Shown here: positions 63,425 to 64,000 of the stretch, piece after piece
How the letters are laid out: each line of letters begins with the position of its first letter
How positions within the stretch are numbered: the first letter of the stretch is position 1
Source of the DNA: Rhodobacteraceae bacterium SB2
GTDB lineage: Bacteria; Pseudomonadota; Alphaproteobacteria; Rhodobacterales; Rhodobacteraceae
Reading direction: 5' to 3'
DNA length: 64,000 nucleotides
Assembly: GCA_001642945.1 (NCBI GenBank)
Contig: LGRT01000013.1
Span: forward strand, 1 to 64,000
Notes under the pieces: model-generated
Database searches by the model: none
What the model was told of the DNA's origin: nothing
The model's input: only the letters and a program-made list of their open reading frames with translations
Made by a program: the position numbers and the translations under genes

Positions 63425-64000
63425 ATGATAAGCCCCGGGGTCATGCTAATCGCGTTAAGCGCGGCGCTTTTGCACGCCACATGGAATGCTATGGTCAAGG
63501 GAGCCGCTGATCGCGCATTATCGATTGGCTTGGTCTCTTTAGGTCATTTCGTACCCGCCCTGCCGTTTTTTTTAATCTTGCCCGCGCCGGATATGGCAGC
63601 TCTGCCCTATATCGTTGCGTCAACGGTAATTCATTGGGGCTATTACTTTTTCTTGATTGCAGCCTATAAAAACAGCGATCTTTCAGTGGCCTATCCGATT
63701 GCGCGGGGGGCAGCGCCGGTTTTAATCGCCTTGGGTGCCACGATCTGGCCGGGGGAAATTCTATCGCTCATGGCTTGGGGTGGGATCATCGGCGTCTCTT
63801 GCGGCGTTGCGCTCCTGGTCGTATCCCGCGCCACCGGTGCGGTTACAAAAGCCCTGTTTCCCGCCTTCATCACCGCTTTAATGGTGGCGGCTTATTCAAT
63901 CGTGGATGGGATTGGGGTGCGCGTTTCAGGCGCGCCTCTCTCATATATCACATGGCTTTTTACCGCGGAAATCTGTGTCACTCTATTCGTACTAATGCCT
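63425..64000 (+). CDS. EamA/DMT-family transporter (partial, runs off the window)
   Basis: The first 192 codons of a membrane protein with repeated hydrophobic segments and the Trp-Asn-Ala-Met near residue 20 seen in EamA domain proteins. EamA proteins export or import metabolites. It starts 90 bases after phnY on the same strand, so it may be co-transcribed and could export an amine or alanine made by the PhnW reaction, which is speculative. A second ATG at 63443 is also possible, since neither start has a strong ribosome site. Confidence 0.75.
   Translation, partial: MISPGVMLIALSAALLHATWNAMVKGAADRALSIGLVSLGHFVPALPFFLILPAPDMAALPYIVASTVIHWGYYFFLIAAYKNSDLSVAYPIARGAAPVLIALGATIWPGEILSLMAWGGIIGVSCGVALLVVSRATGAVTKALFPAFITALMVAAYSIVDGIGVRVSGAPLSYITWLFTAEICVTLFVLMP

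Overview
The window looks like chromosomal DNA of a marine alphaproteobacterium of the Roseobacter group (Rhodobacteraceae). The evidence is the gene repertoire: a TRAP dicarboxylate transporter, a PhnW-PhnA-PhnY phosphonate route, PhoX, DUF6525, DUF1826 and many dipeptide-type ABC transporters. Base composition is moderate, and the AT-rich regulatory gaps stand out. An RCA/Planktomarina-like lineage would fit, but that is an impression and not a database result. I saw no rRNA, tRNA, CRISPR array, integrase or insertion sequence.

Layout. (1) 1-5.3 kb: a sulfur/persulfide module. On the minus strand lie two YeeE/YedE-type half-transporters, an ETHE1-like metallo-beta-lactamase-fold hydrolase, a DUF442 sulfurtransferase-like protein and a SulP permease. 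A divergent ArsR repressor carries the cysteine pair of SqrR/BigR. (2) 5.4-15.3 kb: an N-demethylase-like flavoprotein, a decayed class V aminotransferase, a class II glutamine amidotransferase, a complete dipeptide-type ABC transporter and a glutathione S-transferase. (3) 15.5-25.4 kb: a dense zinc-scarcity island on the minus strand: zur, a previously unlisted 43-codon membrane protein, znuC, znuB, znuA with 28 Asp-Asp-His units, two COG0523 GTPases, DUF1826, DUF6525 and a ZrgA-type zinc uptake set. (4) 26.9-39.5 kb: a dicarboxylate module with a small membrane protein, a TRAP transporter, a second succinate dehydrogenase-like complex, a two-subunit class I fumarase-like hydratase, a LysR regulator, an aldehyde dehydrogenase and a zinc alcohol dehydrogenase. 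(5) 39.7-51 kb: mixed singletons: AlkB, a cyclase-TPR protein, an NTF2-like protein, small unknowns, a VOC protein, a PhoX with a C-terminal frameshift, a membrane protein and a photolyase/cryptochrome. (6) 51.2-57.5 kb: a second peptide ABC transporter. (7) 58.3-64 kb: a LysR regulator with phnW-phnA-phnY and the start of an EamA exporter.

How it works together. Much of the window concerns nutrient scavenging: zinc, phosphorus from 2-aminoethylphosphonate and organic phosphate, reduced sulfur, peptides and dicarboxylates. Most operons are tightly packed with 4-bp start/stop overlaps. The strongest less-described signals are the coupled small ORF between zur and znuC, a 2OG-oxygenase-like residue pattern in the zinc-linked DUF1826 protein, an apparent ATC start for a DUF1415 gene, a matching 17-bp dyad in front of the TRAP and aldehyde dehydrogenase genes, and two single-base frameshifts (in phoX and in a gene beside the sulfide regulator) that may be real or sequence errors.
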